Shown in pieces: positions 1 to 8,425 of a DNA stretch of 64,000 nt. Position 1 is the stretch's first letter. The number at the start of each line of letters is the position of its first letter. A program made the translations under genes and the position numbers. The notes beneath the pieces were generated by a model. That model ran no database searches and had not been told where the DNA came from. It worked only from the letters and a program-made list of their open reading frames with translations. Source of the stretch: Gemmatimonadales bacterium (GTDB lineage: Bacteria; Gemmatimonadota; Gemmatimonadetes; Gemmatimonadales; GWC2-71-9); NCBI GenBank assembly GCA_036500345.1, contig DASYCE010000010.1, positions 27,033-91,032 on the forward strand, written 5' to 3'.

Positions 1-2
1 TC

Positions 3-1232
3 CCGGACAGCACCGTCAACGTGTCCGAGAGCGACATCGCGGATTACTACAAGGCTCACGTCAAGGATCTGGCGCGGCCCAAGACAGCGTTCATGAGTTT
101 CGTCGCCGTGCCGCACCGCCTCGATGCGAGCGACAGTGCAGCGGCACTTGCGCACGCGAAGGCGCTGCGCGACGAGATCACCGGCGGGACCACCTTCGAG
201 GAAGTCGCCAAGCGCGAATCGAGCGACTCGGTGAGCGCCAAGAACGGCGGCGACCTCGGCGAGCTGACCAAGGGCCAGAAGGGGCTCGATCCGGCATTCG
301 AAGCGGCGGCGTTCGCGTTGCCGGTCAATACGGTGTCGCAGCCGGTATTGAGCGCGTTTGGCTATCACCTCATCGAGGTGACCAAGAAGAACGGCGACAA
401 GATCTCGGTCCGGCATATCCTGATTCCGATCGAACTGGCGGGCGCGCACCGCAACCTGGTCGACGCCGAAACCGACTCGCTCCAGCGGCTCGCGGCGGAG
501 CGGCTCGATCCCGCCGCGCTCGACACCGTGGCCCGAGCGCTCAAGCTCCAGATCGTCCGCACCGGTCCGGTCGGCGAAGGGTCGCACCTCCAGCTCGGGA
601 CCTACGTGATCCCCGACGCCGCCACCTGGGCGTTCCAGGCGAAGAATGGCGAAACATCACCGGTGATCGATGGTGAAGTCGCGTCGTACGTCTTCCGTCT
701 TGATTCGATTCAGCCGGCCGGGACACCGACGCTGGCGCAGATGCACGACATCGTGATGCTCAAGGTCCGGCAGGAGAAGAAGACGGCACGTGCCAAGGAA
801 ATCGCGCAGGACCTGATCAAGCGCGTGAACGGTGGCGCGTCGCTCGCCGATGCATCGAAGGCGCTGGGGTTGCCGAATCGCGACTTCGATGCGTTCAGCC
901 GCGTGTCACCGCCGTTGACCAATCCGCAGGTCGTCGGGACGGCGTTCGGCCTCCCCGAGGGCGCGCTGAGCGGCGTCATCGACACGCCCGACGGGCTCTA
1001 CGTCATCAAGGTGCTGCAGCACATCCCCGCCGACTCGGCGGCGTTCGTCAAGGACAAGGACAAGTTCGCGGCCGATGTCATCCGGTCGGTACGCGGGGAG
1101 CGCGTGCGCGACTATCTCGCGGATCTTCGCGAGACCGCGAAGATCCAGGACAACCGCAACGACATTTTCAAGACGAATGCGCAGACCGAGGCGCTCAACG
1201 CCGCCGCGCAGGGAAAGACGGGACCGCAGTAA
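3..1232 (+). CDS. Parvulin-type peptidyl-prolyl isomerase (SurA/PpiD-like), 5' truncated by window edge
   Basis: This is a periplasmic folding chaperone/prolyl isomerase. The frame is open to the left edge and the residues before the first possible GTG (base 21) continue a SurA-like helix, so the N-terminus with its export signal lies outside the window. The visible part begins with the end of a SurA_N-type segment (SESDIADYYKAH). A full parvulin domain follows at about residues 20-115 of the visible protein, with the family's GGDLGEL and GYHLIEV signatures, then a second, weaker parvulin-like segment starting VRHILIPIE and a helical C-terminal part. It converges on the tatA operon, which ends 4 bases away. 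The family assignment is firm; whether it is closer to SurA, PrsA or PpiD cannot be decided without the N-terminus. Confidence 0.88.
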   Translation, partial: PDSTVNVSESDIADYYKAHVKDLARPKTAFMSFVAVPHRLDASDSAAALAHAKALRDEITGGTTFEEVAKRESSDSVSAKNGGDLGELTKGQKGLDPAFEAAAFALPVNTVSQPVLSAFGYHLIEVTKKNGDKISVRHILIPIELAGAHRNLVDAETDSLQRLAAERLDPAALDTVARALKLQIVRTGPVGEGSHLQLGTYVIPDAATWAFQAKNGETSPVIDGEVASYVFRLDSIQPAGTPTLAQMHDIVMLKVRQEKKTARAKEIAQDLIKRVNGGASLADASKALGLPNRDFDAFSRVSPPLTNPQVVGTAFGLPEGALSGVIDTPDGLYVIKVLQHIPADSAAFVKDKDKFAADVIRSVRGERVRDYLADLRETAKIQDNRNDIFKTNAQTEALNAAAQGKTGPQ

Positions 1233-1244
1233 GCGGTTACTGCG
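1225..1244. terminator. Hairpin enclosing two convergent stop codons
   Basis: CGCAGTAA and TTACTGCG form a perfect 8-bp stem around the loop GCGG. The left arm carries the TAA of the isomerase gene and the right arm the TAA of tatA read on the other strand. The symmetry suits a bidirectional terminator, but neither side has a T-tract, so its termination strength is inference. Confidence 0.45.
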
Positions 1245-1497
1245 ACAGGCGCTTCGGCTCTCCGCCGGCCGCCGGACGATTCTCCTGATCCATCATCCGC
1301 TGTGGGCCCGGCGCGCGATCATCGTGCGTCGGGGCGTTCAGCGCGTCCTGCGTATCGCTGAGTGATTTCTTGAACTCACGAATCCCCTTCCCCAGCCCCT
1401 GCCCGATCTCCGGAATCTTCTTGGCACCGAACACCAGGAGGAAGATCAACGCCAGGACGAGAATCTCGCCGAATCCGATCTCTTTTCCGAACGGCAT
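1237..1497 (-). CDS. tatA: Sec-independent protein translocase subunit TatA/TatE
   Basis: TatA oligomerises in the inner membrane to form the path by which folded, twin-arginine-tagged proteins cross. The 86-residue protein has the family architecture: one N-terminal transmembrane helix (about residues 9-21, EILVLALIFLLVF), the hinge FGAKKIPEIGQGLG, an amphipathic helix (GIREFKKSL) and a charged, disordered tail. The ATG is preceded by AGAGAGG at good spacing. It is the last gene of the long envelope operon that also encodes TatC (fused to LptD, 3 kb upstream), so both core Tat components are in one transcription unit. No TatB-like gene is seen, which is usual outside proteobacteria. A Tat-signal substrate candidate lies at 27016. 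Confidence 0.95.
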   Translation of the reverse strand: MPFGKEIGFGEILVLALIFLLVFGAKKIPEIGQGLGKGIREFKKSLSDTQDALNAPTHDDRAPGPQRMMDQENRPAAGGEPKRLSQ

Positions 1498-1509
1498 ATC
1501 AACCTCTCT

Positions 1510-1782
1510 TCAGAAGAGCGATCGAGCGAGGTAGTACGCTACTGCCACGCCGATCAGGCTCAAAACAGACACATTCAGACCGAGTGGTCCAAGGGAGAAT
1601 GATACCACCAGGAGGTTGACCGAGACAGGTCCGATCGATGGTGTCACCGAGAACGTAAAGAACGATCGGGCGGCGCTGTCGGGAAGAAATCGGGCCAGGA
1701 GTTCCCGCGCGAACCCGCCGATGATGAACCCGATCACGAGGACACCGAGGTAGAAGCGGGGGCGTTTCGGTCCGGCAGGCAT
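1510..1782 (-). CDS. DUF4321 small membrane protein
   Basis: A 90-residue protein with two hydrophobic segments (about residues 12-30 and 65-88) separated by a polar loop. The pattern of an N-terminal Gly-rich helix with a GGFARELL motif, followed by a beta-like stretch and a C-terminal helix ending in YLARSL, matches my recollection of the DUF4321 family, whose function is unknown. The start ATG overlaps the stop of the polyprenyl synthase gene by one base (TGATG), so translation is probably coupled. It lies between an isoprenoid carrier synthase and tatA, which suggests an envelope role, but nothing in the sequence gives a mechanism. Confidence 0.7.
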   Translation of the reverse strand: MPAGPKRPRFYLGVLVIGFIIGGFARELLARFLPDSAARSFFTFSVTPSIGPVSVNLLVVSFSLGPLGLNVSVLSLIGVAVAYYLARSLF

Positions 1783-2774
1783 CAGCGGCGACGCTCCAGG
1801 ACGTAGGTGAGAGATGCGCGCAGCGACGCGCGCGCGGGGGTCTCGGGAAGCGAATCGAGCTCCTCGTCGGCCTGAGCCGCCAGCCGCTGCGCCCGTTCCC
1901 GCGCCTGTTCGAGGCCGCCATGCGCCGCGACCGCGGCCACCACTGATGCGATCGCCGCATCATCGGGTTCCGGGTTCTGCAGCAGCGCCTCGAGGTGACG
2001 CCGCTCGACCTTGGTGAACCGCGGGAGCGCGTAGATCAGCGGCAGTGTGACCTTGTGCTCGCGCAGGTCGAGCCCGGATGGTTTCCCGGTGCTCGACATG
2101 TCGGCGGTGTAGTCGAGCAGGTCGTCGACGATCTGGAACGCCTGTCCGAGCCGCTCGCCAAATCGCGCCAGCGTCGCCCGCTGCTCGCGGGGCGCGCCCA
2201 AGGCGCCGGTTTCGCAGGCACCCGAGATCAGCGACGCTGTTTTCGAGGTGATCAGGAGGTCGTACTCGTCCTCGCTGAACGCCAGCGGATCGTGAGCGAG
2301 CAGTTGACGCATTTCGCCGACGGTCATCTCGTTGGTCACGCGCGCGAGGATGGCGAGCGCGTTCAGATCACCGATGCGCACCAGCTCGACGACAGCGCGC
2401 GAGTAGAGAAAATCTCCCATGATCACCGAGACCTGATGGGAGAAGAGGGCGTTGATCGTCGGCATCCCGCGCCGCAGGACGGAATGATCGACGGCGTCGT
2501 CGTGGACCAGCGTGGCGAGATGGATCAGCTCGATCACCGCCGCGAGGGTGGCGCCGTGCGGTGACGGTCCGCCGGTCGCTTCGTCCGCGAGGAGCACCAA
2601 CGTCGGACGGAACATCTTGCCGCGCATCCGCATCAGGTGCTGGTTGACGTCGCTGATCAGCGGAAAGTCCGCCTCGATCATCCGCCGCATCTCGACTTCG
2701 ACCTGCGCGAGCCGCGGTTCGATCGCCGCCTGCAGATCGCTCAGCGTGATCGACCCGAGGAGAGGCGCCGTCAT
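1782..2774 (-). CDS. Long-chain polyprenyl diphosphate synthase
   Basis: Trans-prenyltransferase that condenses isopentenyl diphosphate onto allylic diphosphates to make the side chain of quinones or a related carrier. The 330-residue protein carries both aspartate-rich Mg-binding motifs: DDAVD at residues 92-96, followed by RRGMPT, and DDLLD at 217-221. Overall length and motif spacing match octaprenyl/heptaprenyl synthases (IspB/HepT type) better than short-chain FPP synthases, but chain length cannot be read reliably from sequence. The ATG overlaps the stop of the upstream TPR gene (ATGA). Confidence 0.9.
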   Translation of the reverse strand: MTAPLLGSITLSDLQAAIEPRLAQVEVEMRRMIEADFPLISDVNQHLMRMRGKMFRPTLVLLADEATGGPSPHGATLAAVIELIHLATLVHDDAVDHSVLRRGMPTINALFSHQVSVIMGDFLYSRAVVELVRIGDLNALAILARVTNEMTVGEMRQLLAHDPLAFSEDEYDLLITSKTASLISGACETGALGAPREQRATLARFGERLGQAFQIVDDLLDYTADMSSTGKPSGLDLREHKVTLPLIYALPRFTKVERRHLEALLQNPEPDDAAIASVVAAVAAHGGLEQARERAQRLAAQADEELDSLPETPARASLRASLTYVLERRR

Positions 2775-4687
2775 CCCTGGCCGGTTCCGTCGTGCGAAGG
2801 AGGAGTGGTGAGCCGTTCGCTGGCGTCGCGGAAGCCCACGTCGACCGCGATGATCCGCTGGTAATACGCGATCGCCTCGGCGTGCTTTCCCTGGTCGTCG
2901 AGCGCGCGCGCCAGCCAGTAGAGGACGCCGATCTTTTCCGCGTCCCCGCCGGGGTGCGACTCGACCCCGCGCAGCACCGCTTCGGCCACCGCCGGCCGCC
3001 CCTGATCGAAGAAGACTTCGCCGAGCGCTTCGGAGGTGCGGAGCCGGACCTCGGGCGCTCGCAACGCCTTCTGGAATTCGCCGATCGCTTCGTCGAGGAG
3101 GCCCATCTCCTTGAAGGCGATTCCGAGGTCGTAGTGCGCCTGGTGATCCTCGATCGGAAGATTCTGGTCGAGCGCCCGCTTGAATTCGGCGAGCGCATCG
3201 CGGAAGGTGTCGTTCTCGTCGGGGGCAACCTCGGGCATCTCGGTGCGCATCCGCGTCGACGTCGGATGGTCATCGATCAGCTCGGCGCCGAGGTCGATGA
3301 ATCCGGCTTCGACATCGCGCCCCGGAGTCGCAGGGCCCATCGCCTGCAGCGCGGCCCGCGCGCGAGCATTGCTGTCGTCGATCTCCAGGACCCGCCGGTA
3401 GACCGCGACCGCCTTCTCGCCGCTTCCCTCCCGAACCAGTGCGTCGCCCAGTTCGACGTAGGCGTCGCAGAGCCGACCCTGATCGCGCATCCGCGCCGCA
3501 ATCTCCACCCGCGTCTGGTAGCGGCCGATGGCACGCGGTTCCGCCTGGATCAGTTCACTGACCACCTGGAAGGCGTGCAGCCATTCGCTGCGATCCTGGT
3601 AGATGCCGAGCGAGCGCTCCAGCGCTGCCATCCCGCCGGCGCGGTCGCCGTGCTCGAGGAGGGCCTGCGCCATGACGCGTTGTCCCAGCGGATCATCGAG
3701 CGCCGCCGGTGGCGGGGGCGGCGGCGGAGGGGATGCCTCCGTCTCGATGAACACCAGACCAGCACCCCCTTCGGGCGGCGCTGCCGCAGCGGCGTCGGCC
3801 TCGTGCGCCCCAGAGACGGCAGTCTGCTCAAATCCGTCAAGCTGAGTGACAGGTCCCGCCTCGATCGACCCCGGACCCCCGTCGATCCCTTCGATGCGCT
3901 GCACCGGCGCCATGTCGCGGGCGGCCTGTTCGACGCCAACCAGCCCCTCGACGTGCGAGGCCTCGTCCCGTCGGCCATCATCCGCACTGGTCGATTCCAG
4001 GCCGCTGATCGTGACCTCCGGCCGGGTTTCAATCTCGAGGTCGCCAACCACCGACCGCTCCAGGCCGGTCGATTCATCGAGCGGAACCAATGGCTCAGAC
4101 GCGCGCTCCAGCTGCAGCGGCCCGGTATCGAGGAAGACGAGCGCCCCTGGGCCGGCGGTCTTTCCGGCAACCGACTCGGCGGCCTGTTCCGTGGGACGCT
4201 CCCGGCCCAGCATCTCGTCGAGCAGGGCGTCCAGCTCGCGCCAGCCAGGGAACTCCCCCCCGAACTGCGTAATCGCGGTATGCGCTGCGTCACTTCGACC
4301 CGCCGCGTTCATCCGGTCGAGATAGAGTTTCAGGTTCTGGCGGACGTCGAAAAGGACCCGCTTCCGGGCCTGAAGGCGGGCCAGCTCGAGATAGGTCTGG
4401 AGGCGATCTGGGGCGACGCGCAGCACCTTGCCGCAGAGCGCGATCGCCGAGTTGAAGAAGCCGAGCTCGCTGTAGCGGTTAACCGCCTGCTCCCAGGCTT
4501 CGCAGGCAGCCGCGTCGTCACCCGCCTTGTGGGCGAGATCGCCGACCCGGTTGTAGAGCGATGGATCCCCGCCCTCGGACGCCGCTTCCGCCTCGCGAAT
4601 GGCCTGGCGGTAGAGGTCGATTGCACCCCGCCAGTCCTCGCGTTGTTCGTGCTGGAGAGCGGCGACTTTCAGCTTCTGCAGCGTCAT
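2771..4687 (-). CDS. Large TPR-repeat protein with proline-rich linker
   Basis: A 638-residue soluble protein with no signal peptide or transmembrane segment, so probably cytoplasmic. An N-terminal TPR block (about residues 1-165, beginning MTLQKLKVAALQHEQRE) is followed by an acidic low-complexity linker that ends in a run of eight prolines (around residue 330). A second TPR block runs from about 340 to the end, with typical repeats such as AHYDLGIAFKEMGLLDEAIGEF. I chose the ATG at 4687 because everything upstream in the frame is low-complexity antisense translation of the lptD region. A 130-bp gap separates it from the TatC-LptD gene. TPRs bind proteins; the partner is unknown. The operon position suggests envelope assembly or coordination. 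Confidence 0.8.
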   Translation of the reverse strand: MTLQKLKVAALQHEQREDWRGAIDLYRQAIREAEAASEGGDPSLYNRVGDLAHKAGDDAAACEAWEQAVNRYSELGFFNSAIALCGKVLRVAPDRLQTYLELARLQARKRVLFDVRQNLKLYLDRMNAAGRSDAAHTAITQFGGEFPGWRELDALLDEMLGRERPTEQAAESVAGKTAGPGALVFLDTGPLQLERASEPLVPLDESTGLERSVVGDLEIETRPEVTISGLESTSADDGRRDEASHVEGLVGVEQAARDMAPVQRIEGIDGGPGSIEAGPVTQLDGFEQTAVSGAHEADAAAAAPPEGGAGLVFIETEASPPPPPPPPAALDDPLGQRVMAQALLEHGDRAGGMAALERSLGIYQDRSEWLHAFQVVSELIQAEPRAIGRYQTRVEIAARMRDQGRLCDAYVELGDALVREGSGEKAVAVYRRVLEIDDSNARARAALQAMGPATPGRDVEAGFIDLGAELIDDHPTSTRMRTEMPEVAPDENDTFRDALAEFKRALDQNLPIEDHQAHYDLGIAFKEMGLLDEAIGEFQKALRAPEVRLRTSEALGEVFFDQGRPAVAEAVLRGVESHPGGDAEKIGVLYWLARALDDQGKHAEAIAYYQRIIAVDVGFRDASERLTTPPSHDGTGQG

Positions 4688-4817
4688 GGTCGGCCGGGGC
4701 GGTGGAAGGGGCGCAAGTGTCGATGTGACTTGGAGTTTGAAGTGTATGACCGGGCGGCGGCGGACACAAGTTGCCCACAACCGGACGCTCCCGGCCGAGC
4801 ACCCGGTCCCCGGTCCA

Positions 4818-7800
4818 TCACGGACCCGTCGTCTGTTGGAGTGTCGTCTGATTGTAGTCGAACTTGATGTCTGGCAGCGACAGGAGGTAGACGCTGAAAT
4901 AGAGTGCGAAGTTGCCGTTCGGGTTCTTGACGAAGTTGAACGAGGCCCGCCAGTCGTGCAGATCCCGCTGGAGCTGCACCTGCTGCGACTGGAAGCTGTG
5001 ATTGGTGATGTCGTATTGCGTGGTCCACGACACATTCCAGAAGGCGGTCGGCGAGAACGACATCGTCAACCCGATCGAGCTCTGTGGCGTCGGCGCGATC
5101 GGCGGCAGGAGCGGAATGATCCCGAGCGGATTGTTCGGATCGTTCGGAAGCGTTGGTTGTGTCGACACCGGAAGCACCGGCGCGCCGAACGGACGCTGCT
5201 TCGTCAGTGAGTAGGTGATGTTGGCGCTGAAACCGGTGCGGGCCAGCGCCTGGATCGGCGAGGAGCCGGTGCGGTAGGGCTGCATCGCTTCGGCGACCAT
5301 CAGCGGTGCCGCGGCGGCGATCGATGGAGTGGCCGTCACCGAGTCGTGGTGGACCAGGCCGAAGAGCGCGCCGATCGATCGGAAGGTCCCTCCCGTCAAC
5401 CGGAAGTTCGCCTGCACCGCCGTGAGGAACGGCGAAAACTTTGCAGTGTCGCTTCCGACCTGGCCGCGCCAGAGATCGTGCGTGGTCGACAGCGTGAACC
5501 CCTGAACCAGGTCGCTCTGGAAGGAGTTGGTCAGCGCCTGTGTGGTCCATCCGCTGCGCCCCGGGAGCTTCGCCTGCTCGAAGTCGTAGCCGATCGTTGA
5601 CGTGCTGATGCTCAGCAGTGACTTCTTCGGCGACGGCACCGTGGTGGTCGTGCTGGTGTCCTTCAACGAGCGGAGCTTCCCCTCGAACGTCTGGCTCAGC
5701 GTGATCGACGCGACCTCGCTCGAGGGAATCGCCGACTGCAACGCGCCGCCGAGGTTGGCATTGAGTGCGCGCGCGTACGCCGGCGGCAGCGTTGCGGATG
5801 GCGACCACTGCAACGACAGCAACGGCGCCAGCGAATATCGAAAGCGCGCGTATGGACCGATTCCCCGGTTGATGAAACCGAAGAAGAACGGCGCCGACGT
5901 AAGCCCCAGCGCGACCTTTTTCCCCTGCGTGACCCATTCGCCGTTGCTCCCCGGCGTGCGGATCATGAATTCACCCGATGACGAGATGTTCGTCACGCCG
6001 ATCGACGGGGTGAGCTTCCAGCTTCCTCGCAGCAATGGCGGGAGCGAGATCGACGTCGTCCAGTCGAGGCCGCTCTTGTAGTCGCCGTTGCGAACCTCGG
6101 CGACGTTGACGGAGTCGTTCGGGTCGGACGTGGTGGAATCGGGACGGCGCAGGATCACGACCTGCCGGCCGACGATCCGCTGGTCGTCGTACTGCACCGA
6201 CAGCGGCAGGTTGAACCCCTTGATCGTCAACGGCGTGTTCAGGCTGACCACGGTCTGCCGCTGGCTGAGCGGTGAAATGATCGAGTCGAAGCCGCCGGGT
6301 CCGATCGTCGGCGTCGTGAGCGTCGTGCCGAACTGCGTCTGATTGGTCGCGGTCAGAGAAGGCGACCAGGTGAGGAAGCGGCCGAGCGACAACGGATTCA
6401 TCGTCAAGGTCAGCGACGGCAGTGTCATGTTCCCCGCCCCCGTGCCGCCGATCGGATCACTGCGCGTCCCGCCGATCGTCATCTGTCCCCAGCGAAATGA
6501 TTTCTTCAGCGCCACCTGGCTGGTAATCAGCTGCGTCGACAGCAACGGGTCGAGGGCGTTCGCCTGGAGGACCTGCGAATTCGACGCGTAGTTGAACGAG
6601 ACGTTGAGCGACGTGCTCGCGCTGAACTGCTGGGCGTGCACCCAGTTGATGGTGCGATCGATCGATCCGTCGCTGGTGACCTGTTCGTTGACGTGCAGGC
6701 CGCCGGTGACGAACTGGTTGAGCCAGCGGTAATTGAAATCCGCGCCGTACTGCGTGTACCGGTTGGCGTACCAGTCCAGATGCCCGGTCAGGTCCATGTA
6801 GTCGTTCGGCGCCCAGTAATACCCGATGTTGGTGATCTGCCGGTTGTACGTTCGCGTCGGCCGCACGATGTCGTTGAATCCGAATCGCGGTATCAGGATG
6901 CCGGATCGTCTCCCCGGCTTGGTATCCTGGAACATGAACGGCAACCACGCCACCGGGACGTCGCGGATGAAGAGCACCGCCGGGCGCGCCACCATCACCG
7001 ACTGCGACTCCCACTTCACCTGCCCCGTGACGAAGTGGTAGTGCGGATCGGGGAGGTCGCACGAGGTGAATTCGCTCTTCCCCGCGAAGAGACGCTTGCG
7101 GCCCTCGGTGGTATCGACTGCAAGATTGCCGCGGACAAACCAGTTCGAGCCGAGTTCGTTGAACGACGTGTAGGCCGCGCCGATCATCCCGCGCGGATTG
7201 CAGGTGTTGAAGCGCATCGTCACGCCGATCAGCGGCGCCTGTCCCTGCTGGAACATCCGCGGCGCCCCCTCCGCGGTGGCGAGGCAGCGGGCATCGTCAT
7301 ACATGATCTGGTGGGCCTGCAGGATCGCATCGTCGCGATCGGTCGCCGCGTGGCCGCGGAGGATGATCTGCTGGCTGTCGACGATGAAACTCGCGGAATC
7401 CGCCAGAAACCTGGTATTGGCAAAGCCCTCCCGATTGAGGAGGGCCTGCATGATCGAGTCCGGAGAGGGGAACTTCGCGGTTGGTCCGGCGGGGAGACCG
7501 AGTCGCTTGAACGTGTTGCTGTCGACGCTGTGCACCCCGACGCCACCGATGCCGCCCGGGGCTCCCGGCGGTTGCCCCTGCGCCACCGGCGGCGGAAATG
7601 GGTTCTGGGCGCTCGCGCGTCGCGGCACAAGGCCGAGGCCAAGAATCACCAGTACCGCGACCGCCTTCGCCGCGATGCGAAGCCGGCGCCGTTCGATCAG
7701 GTACGCCCCCGCGACTCCGACCTCGTACAGCACCAGCAGGGGCAGCGAGAAGAGGACCATTGAGACGACTTCCGGCGCCGGCGACAGGATCGCGCCCCCC

Positions 7801-8411
7801 ACGAACGACAAGAAGAAGGCGTAACGCCGGAACGCTACGTATCGACGGTACGACAGGACGCCGAGTGATGCCAGCAGAATCATCACCAGCGGGAGTTCCG
7901 CCGAGATCCCCATGGCGACCAGCAGGTTGATCACCACCGAGAGATACGACTCGTAGGTGAACATCGTGTTAAATGTGCCTGGTTGGAATGCGCTGAACCA
8001 CTTCACCGTCGGCCCGAGGACGTAGAACCATCCGATCGCGCCGCCGCCGATGAAGAGCAGCAAGCCGAGGCCAAGCGACGGAAGAATGGCGCGCCGTTCT
8101 CGCGGAGTAAGCGCCGGGGCGAGGAAGAGCCAGAGCTGGTAGAGGACCCACGGCGACGACAGCACCAGCCCGAGCACCACGGAGAAACGCAGCACGATCA
8201 TGAAGGGATCGATCAGCGACGTCACCATCAACTTGCCGTTGGGTACGTACGGGACGATCGGCCCTTCAAAGACGCGGACGAGATCGAAATGGCGCGTGAG
8301 GAACCACCCGAGACCGACACCAACGACGACCCCTGCCACGGCGAGGAGTATGCGCTTTCTGAGTTCCTCGAGATGATCGAGGAACGGCATTTCGCCTGTT
8401 GAGTTGGCCAT
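4818..8411 (-). CDS. tatC-lptD: TatC translocase fused in frame to LptD/OstA lipopolysaccharide-assembly protein
   Basis: One uninterrupted 1197-residue frame. Residues 1-240 are a complete TatC: HLEELRKR near the N-terminus, six transmembrane segments (about 21-38, 75-97, 112-132, 157-180, 196-212, 216-233), SSPWVLYQLWLFLAPALTP, the Glu in GISAELP and the closing LPLLVLYE. Directly after the cytoplasmic end (IERRRLRIAAK) comes a seventh hydrophobic stretch (about 247-262) ending ASA-Q, a good signal-peptidase site after residue 268. From there on the protein is LptD: an OstA-like domain (about 330-420), the family signature FTSCDLPDPHYHF, VARPAVLFIRDVPVAWLPF, RSGILIPRFG, then a long beta-barrel. 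TatC moves folded proteins; LptD inserts lipopolysaccharide into the outer membrane. Processing after residue 268 could release both. An internal ATG at base 7760 (residue 218), with GGAAG eight bases upstream, is an alternative separate start for LptD. Confidence 0.88.
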   Translation of the reverse strand: MANSTGEMPFLDHLEELRKRILLAVAGVVVGVGLGWFLTRHFDLVRVFEGPIVPYVPNGKLMVTSLIDPFMIVLRFSVVLGLVLSSPWVLYQLWLFLAPALTPRERRAILPSLGLGLLLFIGGGAIGWFYVLGPTVKWFSAFQPGTFNTMFTYESYLSVVINLLVAMGISAELPLVMILLASLGVLSYRRYVAFRRYAFFLSFVGGAILSPAPEVVSMVLFSLPLLVLYEVGVAGAYLIERRRLRIAAKAVAVLVILGLGLVPRRASAQNPFPPPVAQGQPPGAPGGIGGVGVHSVDSNTFKRLGLPAGPTAKFPSPDSIMQALLNREGFANTRFLADSASFIVDSQQIILRGHAATDRDDAILQAHQIMYDDARCLATAEGAPRMFQQGQAPLIGVTMRFNTCNPRGMIGAAYTSFNELGSNWFVRGNLAVDTTEGRKRLFAGKSEFTSCDLPDPHYHFVTGQVKWESQSVMVARPAVLFIRDVPVAWLPFMFQDTKPGRRSGILIPRFGFNDIVRPTRTYNRQITNIGYYWAPNDYMDLTGHLDWYANRYTQYGADFNYRWLNQFVTGGLHVNEQVTSDGSIDRTINWVHAQQFSASTSLNVSFNYASNSQVLQANALDPLLSTQLITSQVALKKSFRWGQMTIGGTRSDPIGGTGAGNMTLPSLTLTMNPLSLGRFLTWSPSLTATNQTQFGTTLTTPTIGPGGFDSIISPLSQRQTVVSLNTPLTIKGFNLPLSVQYDDQRIVGRQVVILRRPDSTTSDPNDSVNVAEVRNGDYKSGLDWTTSISLPPLLRGSWKLTPSIGVTNISSSGEFMIRTPGSNGEWVTQGKKVALGLTSAPFFFGFINRGIGPYARFRYSLAPLLSLQWSPSATLPPAYARALNANLGGALQSAIPSSEVASITLSQTFEGKLRSLKDTSTTTTVPSPKKSLLSISTSTIGYDFEQAKLPGRSGWTTQALTNSFQSDLVQGFTLSTTHDLWRGQVGSDTAKFSPFLTAVQANFRLTGGTFRSIGALFGLVHHDSVTATPSIAAAAPLMVAEAMQPYRTGSSPIQALARTGFSANITYSLTKQRPFGAPVLPVSTQPTLPNDPNNPLGIIPLLPPIAPTPQSSIGLTMSFSPTAFWNVSWTTQYDITNHSFQSQQVQLQRDLHDWRASFNFVKNPNGNFALYFSVYLLSLPDIKFDYNQTTLQQTTGP

Positions 8412-8425
8412 GAACCGTCTAGTGA

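Noticed and set aside
2792..4867. 691-codon plus-strand frame opposite the large TPR gene
   Set aside because: Low-complexity Arg/Leu/Asp translation with no domain; the minus-strand TPR repeats are clear.
4688..5035. N-terminal extension of the TPR protein to 754 residues
   Set aside because: The extra 116 residues are Ser/Arg-rich antisense translation of lptD; the ATG at 4687 opens a clean TPR.
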